A DNA stretch of 64,000 bases from Marivita hallyeonensis (GCF_900129875.1 NZ_FQXC01000001.1:62001-126000); one strand, 5' to 3'; shown: positions 44,249-53,042, numbered from the stretch's first letter. Notes: generated by a model not told the origin, from the sequence alone. Made by a program: numbers and translations.

Positions 44249-45103
44249 ATGAGCTGGCGGGTGGCGAATGCCTGCGCCGAACGGAAGTTCGGAAGTGCGA
44301 CGCGCAAGCAGATCATCATGTTTCTGGCGGATAAGGCTTCGGATGATGGGTCGGGCATCTGGTGTTCCAAGGGGACGATCCAGAGGCACACCGAACTAGG
44401 CGAGACGACTGTTAAGCGGACGATCCGGGATTTCTTGAAAGAAGGCATCCTGATCGAGACCGGCGCACGAGGATGCAAGAACGGGTTCACGGTTGTATAC
44501 CGGATCGATCTGGCCAGGATCGAGGCCCTGGAGCTGACCGCAGAACCCGATATCGAGACGGGGGCCACAGTGGACCCCGTCCAGACTGGCCCCGGAACGG
44601 GGGCCACAGTGGCCGGGGTACCGGGGCCACCACGGCCCCCAAACCATCCTAAAACCATCCATAAACCACCTACGCGCGAGCGCGTGGCGGCGGAGGATGA
44701 AGAAGCTGAGAAGGTTTTGGCGGCCTATCCACCGGACCGAGTGCGGGGGAAGGCGGACTGTCTCAAACGGATCAGGGAGGCCTTGGACGATGGGACAGAG
44801 GTTGAGGACCTGTTGCAGGCCGTGAAGGCCTACGCGACCGAGAGCGCGGGTTTCACCCGTTCCAAGGTCTGTTTCTCGGATAACTGGTTCAAGTCGGGAC
44901 GCTGGCGCACCTATGTCGAAGACATCGCAAAGGGCCGTGAAGAGGCGAAGGTCAAGGAAGCCGAGATGCTGGCAGGCCTGGCGAATTGGGTCACAGATAA
45001 GCATCCACTTTGCCGCCACATCACGCCCGGCCAGATCGACGCATTACTGGCCGCTGAGCTTGTGACACAGGCGCAAATTCAGGCGGCAGGCCTCAGATCA
45101 TGA
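44249..45103 (+). CDS. Helix-turn-helix replication-type protein
   Basis: A 284-residue soluble protein. The N-terminal 90 residues form a winged helix of the HTH_36 kind (GSATRKQIIMFLADKASDDGSGIWCSKGTIQRHTELGETTVKRTIRDFLKEG), typical of plasmid and phage replication initiators. A Pro/Gly-rich linker (about 100-145) and a helical C-terminal region (VLAAYPPDRVRGKADCLKRI; KVCFSDNWFKSGRWRTYVEDI) follow. It overlaps the mobC start by four bases, so it heads the mobilisation operon. Confidence 0.7.
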   Translation: MSWRVANACAERKFGSATRKQIIMFLADKASDDGSGIWCSKGTIQRHTELGETTVKRTIRDFLKEGILIETGARGCKNGFTVVYRIDLARIEALELTAEPDIETGATVDPVQTGPGTGATVAGVPGPPRPPNHPKTIHKPPTRERVAAEDEEAEKVLAAYPPDRVRGKADCLKRIREALDDGTEVEDLLQAVKAYATESAGFTRSKVCFSDNWFKSGRWRTYVEDIAKGREEAKVKEAEMLAGLANWVTDKHPLCRHITPGQIDALLAAELVTQAQIQAAGLRS

Positions 45104-45573
45104 GCGTCACCGATCCCACCATAGCGCAAACAGCAAGGCGACCCATGTCATACGGCTGCGCCGATGACACGGGAGCTTGCGAGGGGCGGTACTCCTCCCC
45201 TTCGAACCCCACCGGCGCGGGCAAATCCCCCGCTAAAGAGCCGCTGACCGAGACCTTCGTCTTCCGCTGCACAGCGTCCGAGAAGATGCGGTTGCGCGCC
45301 AAGGCCGAGGCCGCTGGTCTGCCAGCCTCGACGCTGTTACGCGAGGCTCTTGGCTTGACCGAGGCCCGCCGCCGCAAGCCCATCCCCCGCGTTGATCCAA
45401 CGCTCGTGTTGGCCGTCGGGCGCATCGGCGGCAACCTCAACCAGATCGCACGCTGGCTGAACTACACCATGAAGGTCGGGCGCACCGACCTCGACACGCT
45501 GACCGTCGCGCGCCGCCTTGTCGTGATCGAACGCCAGCTTGCCCAGCTCCTGGAAGAGGCGCGGCGGTGCTGA
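45100..45573 (+). CDS. mobC: Relaxosome accessory protein MobC
   Basis: A 157-residue protein. After a disordered N-terminus of about 48 residues, the ribbon-helix-helix and helical part matches MobC: ETFVFRCTASEKMRLRAKAEAAGLPASTLLREAL, then VGRIGGNLNQIARWLN. MobC helps the relaxase open the origin of transfer. It overlaps both the upstream gene and the relaxase start. The origin of transfer should lie nearby, but I could not place it. Confidence 0.87.
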   Translation: MSVTDPTIAQTARRPMSYGCADDTGACEGRYSSPSNPTGAGKSPAKEPLTETFVFRCTASEKMRLRAKAEAAGLPASTLLREALGLTEARRRKPIPRVDPTLVLAVGRIGGNLNQIARWLNYTMKVGRTDLDTLTVARRLVVIERQLAQLLEEARRC

Positions 45574-47120
45574 TCAAGTTCTTCCCCAACGGCAAGGGCG
45601 CGGGCGCAGGGCCGGTCGGATACCTCGTCGCCGAGCGCGTGCTGACCTATGACGGTAACCGCGACCCGATCCGTGATGCCGACGGCCAGCCCATAATCAC
45701 CACCCGCGACCCATTGCCCGAGGTCTTGCGCGGCAATCCCGACAGCACCGAAGCTCTGATCGACGCCAGCCGCCACCAGTGGACCTACCGCGCGGGCGTG
45801 ATCAGCTTTGCGGATAGTGACGACCCGACCGAGGACCAACAGGCCGAGGTTATGGACGGGTTCGAGCGGCTGGCCTTCGCGGGGCTGGACCCTGAGCAAT
45901 ATGAGGTGCTCTGGGTCCGCCATCGCCACGAAGGCCGGGTCGAGCTCCATTTCTGCACGCCGCGCCTGGAGCTGACGACGGGCAAGAGCCTCAACATCGC
46001 GCCGCCGGGCTATCAGGACGCCTATGACAGCCTGCGGGACGTGATGAACCAGCGCCACGGCTGGGCCGATCCGATGGATGTGGAGCGGGCGCAAGAGGTC
46101 CGCGATACCATCGAGGCCCCGACCCGCGCCCAAGGCCGCGACGAGTTGCACGCTTGGTTGCAGGACCAGATCGACATGGGCCTGATCGCCGATAGGGAGA
46201 GCATGGTGGATGCCCTTACCGACGCGGGCTTCGACCTGCCGCGCACCGGCAAGGCCTACATCACCGCTCGGGATCAAGACACAGGCGAACGCTGGCGGCT
46301 GAAAGGAGAGATTTTCCATGAAGACTGGCAAGCCGACCCGGCTGAGCGAGAAGCTGAACGCGGAGCTCGACACGATCCGGGCCGAACACGCCGCCTCGAT
46401 CTCGTCCCAGCTCAAGAGCTTCAGGATCGATTTGAAGAACATTGTGGGCGCCGCGCAGCATACCATCGCGAGCGATACGCGCCGCTTCCAGACCGAGACG
46501 GCGAACATCTTCGAGACGCAGCTGAGATCGATCCGCCTTTGGCTGACGATCTCGCCCTGGCTGATCGCTGGGATGGTGCTGACGGGGATCGCCTTGATGA
46601 TGGCCGCGAGCTTCTTCTGGACGGTGCATCTGACACGCTCGGAGTTGACGGAGCTGGGCCTGACACGGATCGAAAGGCCCGAGGGGACATGGCTGATCTT
46701 GGACCCATCGAAGACGCGGCTCAGGACCTGCACAATGGGCGAACGGCACGTCACCTGCATACGGATCGAGGAGGACTAGATGACCCAACTGACAGCCTTG
46801 GAACGCGACTTGCTCGCCTGCGTCGAGCGGTTGGTGACGGCCTCAGAGGCCTCCGCGAAGGACTTGACCGCCTTGGAGACACGCTCGACCGGCAGGATCG
46901 AGCAAGAGCTGGCTGGCTTGAAAGACTGCGTGACCTTGCTCATTCGTTCACAAGCCGCATCCATGAAGGCCTTGAGCGGATTGCTGAACGACGAGGCGAG
47001 CTACAAGACGCTGGAAGAGAACTTGCAGCAGAGCTTGACCTTAGCGAAGACCGCCGCCGAGAGATTGAGGGACAGCTAGACAGCCAGGAGGCGCATGCGG
47101 AGAGGGGGGTGAGGCATTGA
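45567..47120 (+). CDS. mobA: Relaxase/mobilisation nuclease MobA
   Basis: A 517-residue protein starting at a GTG that overlaps mobC. The N-terminal half is the relaxase: KFFPNGKGAGAGPVGYLV, an inner WTYRAGVISFADSD, and the metal-binding histidine cluster VRHRHEGRVELHF (about residues 113-125). The catalytic Tyr is not assigned. From about residue 250 the sequence becomes unusually rich in Asp, Arg, Gly and Leu; this is where two other genes are encoded in another frame, and the composition is probably a by-product of that. It nicks the transfer origin and leads the strand to the recipient. Confidence 0.85.
   Translation: MLIKFFPNGKGAGAGPVGYLVAERVLTYDGNRDPIRDADGQPIITTRDPLPEVLRGNPDSTEALIDASRHQWTYRAGVISFADSDDPTEDQQAEVMDGFERLAFAGLDPEQYEVLWVRHRHEGRVELHFCTPRLELTTGKSLNIAPPGYQDAYDSLRDVMNQRHGWADPMDVERAQEVRDTIEAPTRAQGRDELHAWLQDQIDMGLIADRESMVDALTDAGFDLPRTGKAYITARDQDTGERWRLKGEIFHEDWQADPAEREAERGARHDPGRTRRLDLVPAQELQDRFEEHCGRRAAYHRERYAPLPDRDGEHLRDAAEIDPPLADDLALADRWDGADGDRLDDGRELLLDGASDTLGVDGAGPDTDRKARGDMADLGPIEDAAQDLHNGRTARHLHTDRGGLDDPTDSLGTRLARLRRAVGDGLRGLREGLDRLGDTLDRQDRARAGWLERLRDLAHSFTSRIHEGLERIAERRGELQDAGRELAAELDLSEDRRREIEGQLDSQEAHAERGVRH
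46318..46779 (+). CDS. MbeB-like relaxosome protein nested in mobA
   Basis: A 153-residue protein wholly inside mobA, in the +1 frame. A clear AAGGAGAG ribosome site precedes its ATG. The N-terminal 60 residues are a charged coiled coil (LSEKLNAELDTIRAEH), followed by one transmembrane helix (about 70-103, LTISPWLIAGMVLTGIALMM) and a short C-terminal domain with two Cys. Position, order and overlap match mbeB of ColE1-type mobilisation loci. A membrane link between relaxosome and mating pore is inferred. Confidence 0.75.
   Translation: MKTGKPTRLSEKLNAELDTIRAEHAASISSQLKSFRIDLKNIVGAAQHTIASDTRRFQTETANIFETQLRSIRLWLTISPWLIAGMVLTGIALMMAASFFWTVHLTRSELTELGLTRIERPEGTWLILDPSKTRLRTCTMGERHVTCIRIEED
46780..47079 (+). 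CDS. MbeD-like coiled-coil protein nested in mobA
   Basis: A 99-residue coiled-coil protein in the same frame as the MbeB-like gene; its ATG touches that gene's TAG and a GAGGAGG ribosome site precedes it. Residues about 5-55 and 70-95 form long heptad-rich helices (ALERDLLACVERLVTASEAS; LEENLQQSLTLAKTAAERL). It matches MbeD in size, position and helical nature and lies wholly within mobA. Confidence 0.72.
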   Translation: MTQLTALERDLLACVERLVTASEASAKDLTALETRSTGRIEQELAGLKDCVTLLIRSQAASMKALSGLLNDEASYKTLEENLQQSLTLAKTAAERLRDS

Positions 47121-47253
47121 GAACGTCGCTGTTTCGCACGAAATTCGGCCTGCCTAATAAAGAATTCGTTTCCTTTCAACGAATAGCGACCTTGTTTCTG
47201 CCAGGTTTGACAATTAGTGCTCGCAGGAAAACTGATTGTATTGGCCTGCCGAA

Positions 47254-48651
47254 ATGCAAATTGAGATTTCATTGTTATCAGATGAAGATTCTGGCTACTC
47301 GGCCCGAGACCTTGGCTTCTTGCTGCACAAACACCCCGATCATGTGCACACCAAGAGCACATCTGCTGGCGACGCCACCATTTTCTATACTGAGGTGTCG
47401 GAACAGCGCACGACCGCAGTCTTGCACCTCGAGGTTGATCCTGTTGGACTGGTTCGCGGCAAAAACCAGCAGGCCGAAGGCTTGCTGGCGCAGTACGTGA
47501 ATGACCGCCCCTATGTTGCCAATTCATTCTTATCAGTGGCAATGGGACGATCCTTTGCGCAAACAATGGCGGGTAAATCTAAGGATCGTCAGGAGCTTGC
47601 AGATCGGCCCTTGGACTTTGAAATTCGTGTGCTTCCGGTTGCATTGGCTGGCGATGCTGAATTGTTGACGTCGTTGTTTGAGCCGCTTGGTTACACGATC
47701 CTGTCGCCTGATACGGTCGATGGCCTAATGGTCGTTGACCTCCGATTGAAGGCCAAACTCAGGCTCGCTGACATTCTCAATCACATGCATGTGCTGATCC
47801 CGGTGATGGACAATTTCAAGCACTACTTTGTGGCGCAGGAAGAGATCGACAAACTGCTCGCCAAGGGAGAGGGTTGGTTGGCCAACCACCCGGCGAAAGA
47901 GCTGATCACACGGCGCGCTTTAAAACATCGGCGCGCGCTTGCGAACCTGGCACTAGCGAGGCTCGAAGAAACCGCTGTGGTAGAAGACGATGACGAAGAA
48001 ACACCCAAGCTGAAGCCCGAGGAGCAACTTGAAAAACCCTTGCGGCTCCATGACGTCCGGTTGGACACGGTCGCCGATCTCCTGAAGCAGAACAATGTCC
48101 ATACAGTTCTTGATCTGGGATGCGGTGAGGGAAAGCTGATTTCCCGTCTTATCAAAGAGCGCGGGATTGATCGCATGGTTGGCGTTGATCCGTCAGTGCG
48201 CACGCTGGAAATGGCGCACAGAAAACTTCGGCTGCACCAAGCGGGCGATGCAATGTCCGAACGCGTGAAGCTGCAAATGGGCAGCCTTACATACGGGGAC
48301 CGCCGATGGAAAGGTTTCGACGCCGCAACGCTTGTTGAGGTGATCGAGCATATTGAACCACATCGACTTTCGGCATTGGTCACATCCCTATTTGCAGACG
48401 CACGTCCCAGTTTGATCATCATCACAACTCCGAACCGCGAATACAATGTGCTGTTCGAGACAATGAAAGAGAACCAGCTTCGGCATCCTGATCACCGCTT
48501 TGAATGGACACGGAGCGAGTTTGAAACTTGGGCAAACGCAGCGGCCTCCGACAACGGCTACGAGGTAGACTTCGCGCCTCTTGGGCCAGTCGATGAACAA
48601 CATGGCGGGCCGTCGCAGATGGCCATCTTCAAGTTGCGCAACGCATCATGA
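47254..48651 (+). CDS. hen1: Bacterial Hen1, RNA 3'-terminal 2'-O-methyltransferase
   Basis: A 465-residue enzyme that methylates the 2'-OH at a broken RNA 3' end before ligation. The N-terminal half is the bacterial Hen1 domain (GYSARDLGFLLHKHPDHVH). The C-terminal methyltransferase has the SAM loop VLDLGCGEGKL and the metal-binding set E-V-I-E-H (Glu362, Glu365, His366) plus a later His in HPDHRFEW, equivalent to the plant HEN1 and Clostridium enzymes. The ATG at 47254 is preferred over a TTG at 47236. It precedes the Pnkp gene by 16 bases, the standard arrangement of this RNA-repair cassette. Confidence 0.92.
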   Translation: MQIEISLLSDEDSGYSARDLGFLLHKHPDHVHTKSTSAGDATIFYTEVSEQRTTAVLHLEVDPVGLVRGKNQQAEGLLAQYVNDRPYVANSFLSVAMGRSFAQTMAGKSKDRQELADRPLDFEIRVLPVALAGDAELLTSLFEPLGYTILSPDTVDGLMVVDLRLKAKLRLADILNHMHVLIPVMDNFKHYFVAQEEIDKLLAKGEGWLANHPAKELITRRALKHRRALANLALARLEETAVVEDDDEETPKLKPEEQLEKPLRLHDVRLDTVADLLKQNNVHTVLDLGCGEGKLISRLIKERGIDRMVGVDPSVRTLEMAHRKLRLHQAGDAMSERVKLQMGSLTYGDRRWKGFDAATLVEVIEHIEPHRLSALVTSLFADARPSLIIITTPNREYNVLFETMKENQLRHPDHRFEWTRSEFETWANAAASDNGYEVDFAPLGPVDEQHGGPSQMAIFKLRNAS

Positions 48652-48667
48652 CGAACGGGTGGAAAAC

Positions 48668-51229
48668 ATGAGCGAGCGCACAATCACTATCCCCGATTTT
48701 GCCCTGGTGGTTCTTATCGGCTCCACCGGGTCAGGAAAGTCGAGCTTTGCAAAGAAGCACTTTCTGGAGACCGAAATCGTTTCATCAGATACCTGCCGTG
48801 CGCTGGTATCTGACGACGAGACCAATCTTGCGGCCACTGGCGATGCCTTCGACCTGTTGAACTATACGGCGTCCATCCGACTGAAGCGGCGTTTGCTGAC
48901 TGTCATCGACGCAACTTCTGTGAAGCGGGAGGATCGCGCGAAGTTGGTGCAACTGGCACGCAAATACCACGCTCTTCCGGTGGCGCTGGTCTTGGATATC
49001 GACCCCAAGATTTGTCACGAAAGAAACCAAAACCGTCCGAACCGCGACTTTGGAGAGCATGTTACCCGTAATCACTCGAAGGCGCTTCGCCGTGGCCTTC
49101 GAGGATTGCAGAAAGAGGGTTTCCGCCAAGTCCAGATCATGAAATCGCCTGAAGAGGTTGATGCCCTTCAGATCGAACGTCAGCCTCTTTGGACGGACAA
49201 CCGTGGTGATCATGGGCCATTCGATATCATTGGCGATATCCATGGCTGCTTTGACGAATTGACCGAACTTCTCAAAACTCTGGGCTACCAAATTGATCCC
49301 TTTGAAGCCGGCGTAGAAGAGCTGATCCATGCCCGGCATCCCGAAGGGCGGATTGCGTTCTTCGTAGGTGACATCACGGATCGCGGCCCACGCAACCTGG
49401 ATGCGCTGCGGCTCGTTATGGGGATGTGCGAGGAAGGGTCGGGCCGCTGTGTTATCGGCAACCACGACTTCAAACTGAACAAGTGGCTGAAGGGCCGGTC
49501 TGTGACGCAGACCCATGGACTCGACCTAACGGTGGCCGAGCTTGAGCAAACCTCAGATACGTTCCGCAAACAGGCCAGCGAGTTCATCTGGGACTTGCGG
49601 TCACATGCCTGGTTAGCGGACGGAAAGCTGGTCATCGCCCATGCAGGCCTCAAGGAAGAGATGCATGGGCGCGGCTCAGGCCATGTCCGTAACTTTGCGA
49701 TGTTCGGCGAAACCACAGGTGAAGTGGATGAGTTCGGCCTTCCCGTGCGGCTTGAATGGGCCAGGGACTACCGTGGCAAGGCCGATGTTGTGTTTGGCCA
49801 TACGCCGATGGCAGAGGCCGAATGGTTGAACCACACGATGTGCATCGACACCGGCTGCGTGTTTGGCGGCAAACTTACCGCCCTTCGATGGCCGGAACGA
49901 GAGACTGTTTCTGTGCCTGCAAAGCGCCAGTACGCAGTCCCTGCCAAGCCGCTGGATGCCGTTCAGTCACTTACGGCGCAACAGGACCATGACAAACTTC
50001 TGTACTTCGATGACTACGCTACCAAGATGCGGATCGAGACGCGATTCAAGTCCACGATCCAAATTCCCGAAGAGAACAGCCTAGCCGCTTTGGAGGTCAT
50101 GAGCCGCTTCGCCGTCGATCCGCGTTGGTTGATCTACTTGCCGCCGACAATGGCGGCATGCCCCACCGCCACCGAAGGCCCGTTTCTGGAACGGCCAGAG
50201 CAAGCGATGGATCACTATGCCAGCCGTGGTGTCACCGATCTCGTCGTCGAAGAAAAGCACATGGGATCACGGGCACTGCTGGTTGTCACAAAGTCCGCCG
50301 AAGCAGCCAAAGCCCGCTTTGGTGTCGAGGATGGTAAAGCAGGTGTCATCTTTGCGAGAACAGGGAGGCCTTTCTTCAAAGACGAACAGATGGAAGCTGC
50401 AATTGTCAAAAGGGTCAGCGCGGCCATGAGTGCGTCTGGACTTTGGAAGCAACTTGGGTCTGATTGGGTGTTACTGGATGCCGAATTGATGCCGTGGTCG
50501 GCAAAGGCCCAGGATTTGCTCAAGCGCCAATATCTTCCAACTGTTTCAGCGGCCGAACAATCGGCCGCTGCGCTGTTGGGTGCTTTGGCCAGCAAAGCCG
50601 AGTCAGAAGAGCTAGAGCAACTACGCGCCAAGGCCGAAGTCAGACTTTCCAACGCCAGGCTTATGTCCAAGACCATCGACGGATATTGCTGGGACGCTGA
50701 CAATATCGATGACTATCGCGTCGCCCCGTTCCACATTCTGGCGTCTGAGGGAAGCGTGCACGTCGATCAGCCACACACATGGCATATGGCAACCATCGAG
50801 AGTCTGGCCAAATCAGACCCCATCCTCCAACCGACTGGATGGAAACGCATCGATCTCAACGACATGAAACAGCGTGAGACAGTTGCAGAGTGGTGGCTCG
50901 CGCACACGGCACAAGGAGGCGAGGGTCTGGTGTTCAAACCAAACGCTTTCATTGTGCGAGGCGAGAAGGGTCTCATTCAGCCGGCAATGAAAGTCCGTGG
51001 ACGTGACTATCTCCGCATAATCTACGGTCCGGACTACGACCTGCCTGAAAACATTGAGCGGCTGCGACAGCGTGGCTTGGGTCGAAAGTTTTCGCTGGCA
51101 GAGCGTGAGTCCAAACTAGGCTTCGAAGGGCTGCATCGGTTCGTAGAAGGAATGCCACTGTCCAAGGTTCACGAATGCGCTCTCGCTGTGCTAGCGCTTG
51201 AAAGTGAACCTGTAGATCCGAGGCTATAG
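48668..51229 (+). CDS. pnkp: Pnkp, RNA-repair polynucleotide kinase-phosphatase-ligase
   Basis: An 853-residue three-domain enzyme. Kinase: P-loop GSTGSGKS at about residues 18-25. Phosphatase: GDIHG with Asp190 and His192, then FVGDITDRGP and IGNHDFK, a binuclear metallophosphoesterase. Ligase (adenylyltransferase): Lys530 in EEKHMGSR. Length and motif positions match the Clostridium thermocellum enzyme. It heals both ends of cleaved RNA and, with Hen1, seals them with a 2'-O-methyl mark that blocks re-cleavage. The ATG at 48668 is chosen for its ribosome site and because it opens the kinase domain. Likely targets are tRNAs cut by ribotoxins. Confidence 0.93.
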   Translation: MSERTITIPDFALVVLIGSTGSGKSSFAKKHFLETEIVSSDTCRALVSDDETNLAATGDAFDLLNYTASIRLKRRLLTVIDATSVKREDRAKLVQLARKYHALPVALVLDIDPKICHERNQNRPNRDFGEHVTRNHSKALRRGLRGLQKEGFRQVQIMKSPEEVDALQIERQPLWTDNRGDHGPFDIIGDIHGCFDELTELLKTLGYQIDPFEAGVEELIHARHPEGRIAFFVGDITDRGPRNLDALRLVMGMCEEGSGRCVIGNHDFKLNKWLKGRSVTQTHGLDLTVAELEQTSDTFRKQASEFIWDLRSHAWLADGKLVIAHAGLKEEMHGRGSGHVRNFAMFGETTGEVDEFGLPVRLEWARDYRGKADVVFGHTPMAEAEWLNHTMCIDTGCVFGGKLTALRWPERETVSVPAKRQYAVPAKPLDAVQSLTAQQDHDKLLYFDDYATKMRIETRFKSTIQIPEENSLAALEVMSRFAVDPRWLIYLPPTMAACPTATEGPFLERPEQAMDHYASRGVTDLVVEEKHMGSRALLVVTKSAEAAKARFGVEDGKAGVIFARTGRPFFKDEQMEAAIVKRVSAAMSASGLWKQLGSDWVLLDAELMPWSAKAQDLLKRQYLPTVSAAEQSAAALLGALASKAESEELEQLRAKAEVRLSNARLMSKTIDGYCWDADNIDDYRVAPFHILASEGSVHVDQPHTWHMATIESLAKSDPILQPTGWKRIDLNDMKQRETVAEWWLAHTAQGGEGLVFKPNAFIVRGEKGLIQPAMKVRGRDYLRIIYGPDYDLPENIERLRQRGLGRKFSLAERESKLGFEGLHRFVEGMPLSKVHECALAVLALESEPVDPRL

Positions 51230-51273
51230 CGAGAATGAATGCTGACGGGTTCGCCCGCCACCTCACAAAGTTC

Positions 51274-51861
51274 TTAAGCAATTTCGGCTCGATTTTCTGA
51301 AGGTGCTGGCTCGGAGTATATGAAATGCCTTGCGCTTTCATCCACTTCAAGTGTCGCGCCATCAATCACGCCAACGGCAAGGCCCGCATTCACCCGCCGC
51401 GCCGGTCTTCCCGCACTCAGCCACTTCTCAGCCTTGTCGACTGCGAAACGCCCTCTGCGTTTTCCACCGCCCTTGCCTAGCGCAGCATCCATAATAACAA
51501 CGGCAACTTCCTCCATCCGGAAAAGCCCACCTTGACTTGGCGGGGGCATCTTACGCTTTTGCAGGGATTGGCGCGTCACATCCAAACGCTTGGCCACATC
51601 TGCCAGACTAACGAGATCGGGCCGAACCTCCCTCAAGACAGTGCCCGCGGGCAAATGATTATGAATCGCACGCGCTGCATTGAGGATTGCATCCTCTGCG
51701 CGTTCATTCGCTGCTTCCATCGCAACACCAAGCATGCCAGGCACACCTGTACCGACAATCGCGTCTTCAAAACCTGCTTCAAAGACCGCATCCATCAAGT
51801 CGAACGCGTCATGCTCACCCTCAGGAAGAGCAAAGATCAACTCGAACTCGATTTCTGCCAT
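51274..51861 (-). CDS. HicB-like antitoxin/DNA-binding protein
   Basis: A 195-residue protein. The N-terminal 80 residues are strand-helix in pattern (EIEFELIFALPEGEHDAFDLMDAVFEAG; GVPGMLGVAMEAANERAEDAILNAARAIH) and resemble a divergent HicB fold. A helix-turn-helix follows at about 88-107 (SLADVAKRLDVTRQSLQKR), then an unassigned C-terminus. It starts one base after the stop of a small HicA-like gene. The pair looks like a toxin-antitoxin unit, with this protein as antitoxin and repressor. The N-terminal assignment is tentative. Confidence 0.5.
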   Translation of the reverse strand: MAEIEFELIFALPEGEHDAFDLMDAVFEAGFEDAIVGTGVPGMLGVAMEAANERAEDAILNAARAIHNHLPAGTVLREVRPDLVSLADVAKRLDVTRQSLQKRKMPPPSQGGLFRMEEVAVVIMDAALGKGGGKRRGRFAVDKAEKWLSAGRPARRVNAGLAVGVIDGATLEVDESARHFIYSEPAPSENRAEIA

Positions 51862-51862
51862 T

Positions 51863-52141
51863 TTATTCATCCTCTTGCGCGTCTTCGTTCGCGTTGACGG
51901 GCTTCGTGCAACCTAGCGCCCGGCTTCTCAATTGCCGCGCAAAGCGGCCCGGGTTCTGGGGCGTGGACCAGACACCCATCTGACAAAACTCACCGCACCT
52001 GCAGTCGGGATCATTGTTCGGACACCGGATCAAGCCCCAAGCATGACCGCGCCCGGAACGCAGAGTGACCGTCCAACCCAAGGCCTCCAACTCACGTAAA
52101 ACGGCCTCAATCTCTTTGGACTTGTGCGACTTTCTAGACAT
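51863..52141 (-). CDS. HicA-like putative toxin
   Basis: A 92-residue protein. KEIEAVLRELEALGWTVTLRSGRGHAWGLIRCP fits the double-stranded-RNA-binding-like HicA fold, with His in GRGHAW at the place of the catalytic His of HicA ribonucleases. The C-terminal half has four cysteines (CPNNDPDCRCGEFC), which is unusual and may bind zinc. The ATG at 52141 is preferred; the frame's first codon is a TTG at 52144. It is followed after one base by the HicB-like gene. If it acts as a ribonuclease toxin, it sits close to an RNA-repair cassette. Confidence 0.5.
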   Translation of the reverse strand: MSRKSHKSKEIEAVLRELEALGWTVTLRSGRGHAWGLIRCPNNDPDCRCGEFCQMGVWSTPQNPGRFARQLRSRALGCTKPVNANEDAQEDE

Positions 52142-52183
52142 CAAATAGTTCTTTCAAGTTAAGTTGTCAATCGACAACTTATC

Positions 52184-52480
52184 CTAGCGCCGCTGCATCT
52201 TCACTGTTTGGCGCTGGAAATACGCCTCGATGCTGATCGCCAATGCGAAAGCTGGTGACGCAATGACCAGCGCAACGGTCGAGATCGCCAGCAGCGCGGC
52301 CAACGCCCCAACGGGCACAGCGCCGCCAACCATCACCAACGCGAAGCACGGCAGGTAGATAACTGCGGCGAACAGTACGATGTGAAAGATCGGGGCTGTG
52401 AAGCGCGCAAGGTCATTATGCAGCCGCTCGATCACGACCATTTTCTGTCTTTGCCAGTGTGGCAGCTCCGTGATTTGCAT
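52184..52480 (-). CDS. Small two-helix membrane protein
   Basis: A 98-residue inner-membrane protein with two strong hydrophobic helices (PIFHIVLFAAVIYLPCFALVMVGG and LAALLAISTVALVIASPAFALAI) and a basic C-terminus. A GGGAG ribosome site lies seven bases before the ATG, inside the end of the XRE gene. No family recognised. It lies between the XRE gene and the HicA-like gene on the same strand. Confidence 0.65.
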   Translation of the reverse strand: MQITELPHWQRQKMVVIERLHNDLARFTAPIFHIVLFAAVIYLPCFALVMVGGAVPVGALAALLAISTVALVIASPAFALAISIEAYFQRQTVKMQRR

Positions 52481-52483
52481 CTG

Positions 52484-52906
52484 TTACTCCCTCAACAATT
52501 CGATCCAAGTGTGAACGTCTTCCATCTTGATCTCCGGCCCATCGATATGAGACCGATACCACCGTGCCACGATGGCCCCGCGCTTCTCGCTTTTGATCCG
52601 AATGCCTTGCTCGATCAGGAAACGATCCAGAGAGGTTTCAAACTCTTCCAGCGCGTCGATATCGTGCTGCACGCGCGCAGCTTTCGTGCCCAGAAGAATC
52701 CAGGTCACATCGGCCCCAAATTTCTCATCGAGCATGACCAGGGCCTCAATCGGCAGCCCCCGCTCGCCCTTCTCATAGCTATGATAGGCTCGCAGCGAGA
52801 CGCCGATTTCCTTGGCCATGTCCGACTGGGACAGTCCGATTTCATTGCGCGTGATTGCAAGTCTGGCCCCTATGCCAACGAGCAAATCGGTGGTTTTTTG
52901 CCTCAA
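52484..52906 (-). CDS. XRE-family regulator of element 2
   Basis: A 140-residue repressor-like protein. The helix-turn-helix occupies about residues 8-65 (IGARLAITRNEIGLSQSDMAKEIG, then RAYHSYEKGERGLP), followed by a helical C-terminal part. The TTG at 52906 is taken as the start because AGGAAG sits seven bases upstream; the longer open frame to 53167 crosses the divergent gene and the operator. It is divergent from the excisionase-like genes, with an inverted repeat between, and probably controls excision and the genes downstream. Confidence 0.8.
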   Translation of the reverse strand: MRQKTTDLLVGIGARLAITRNEIGLSQSDMAKEIGVSLRAYHSYEKGERGLPIEALVMLDEKFGADVTWILLGTKAARVQHDIDALEEFETSLDRFLIEQGIRIKSEKRGAIVARWYRSHIDGPEIKMEDVHTWIELLRE

Positions 52907-52928
52907 AAGCGGCTTCCTGTTGACGGAT

Positions 52929-52962
52929 GTGCTAATTTTTACAAGTATGCAAAAAATGGCAC
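52929..52962. promoter_or_regulatory. Inverted repeat, operator candidate for the element 2 XRE regulator
   Basis: GTGCTAATTTTT and AAAAAATGGCAC with ten bases between: twelve-base arms with two mismatches, in the divergent region between the XRE and excisionase-like genes. Confidence 0.5.
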
Positions 52963-53042
52963 AATTATGGTTCTTCTGTATCTGACCATGCCAGCCGCGC
53001 CAAAACAACCGATTCCGCTCAACCCCAATGAAGGAGGTCATT

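Noticed and set aside
45100-45300. GC-rich inverted repeat in the mobC 5' region as an origin of transfer
   Set aside because: The repeat is weak and lies in coding sequence; no known nick motif was recognised, so no call was made.
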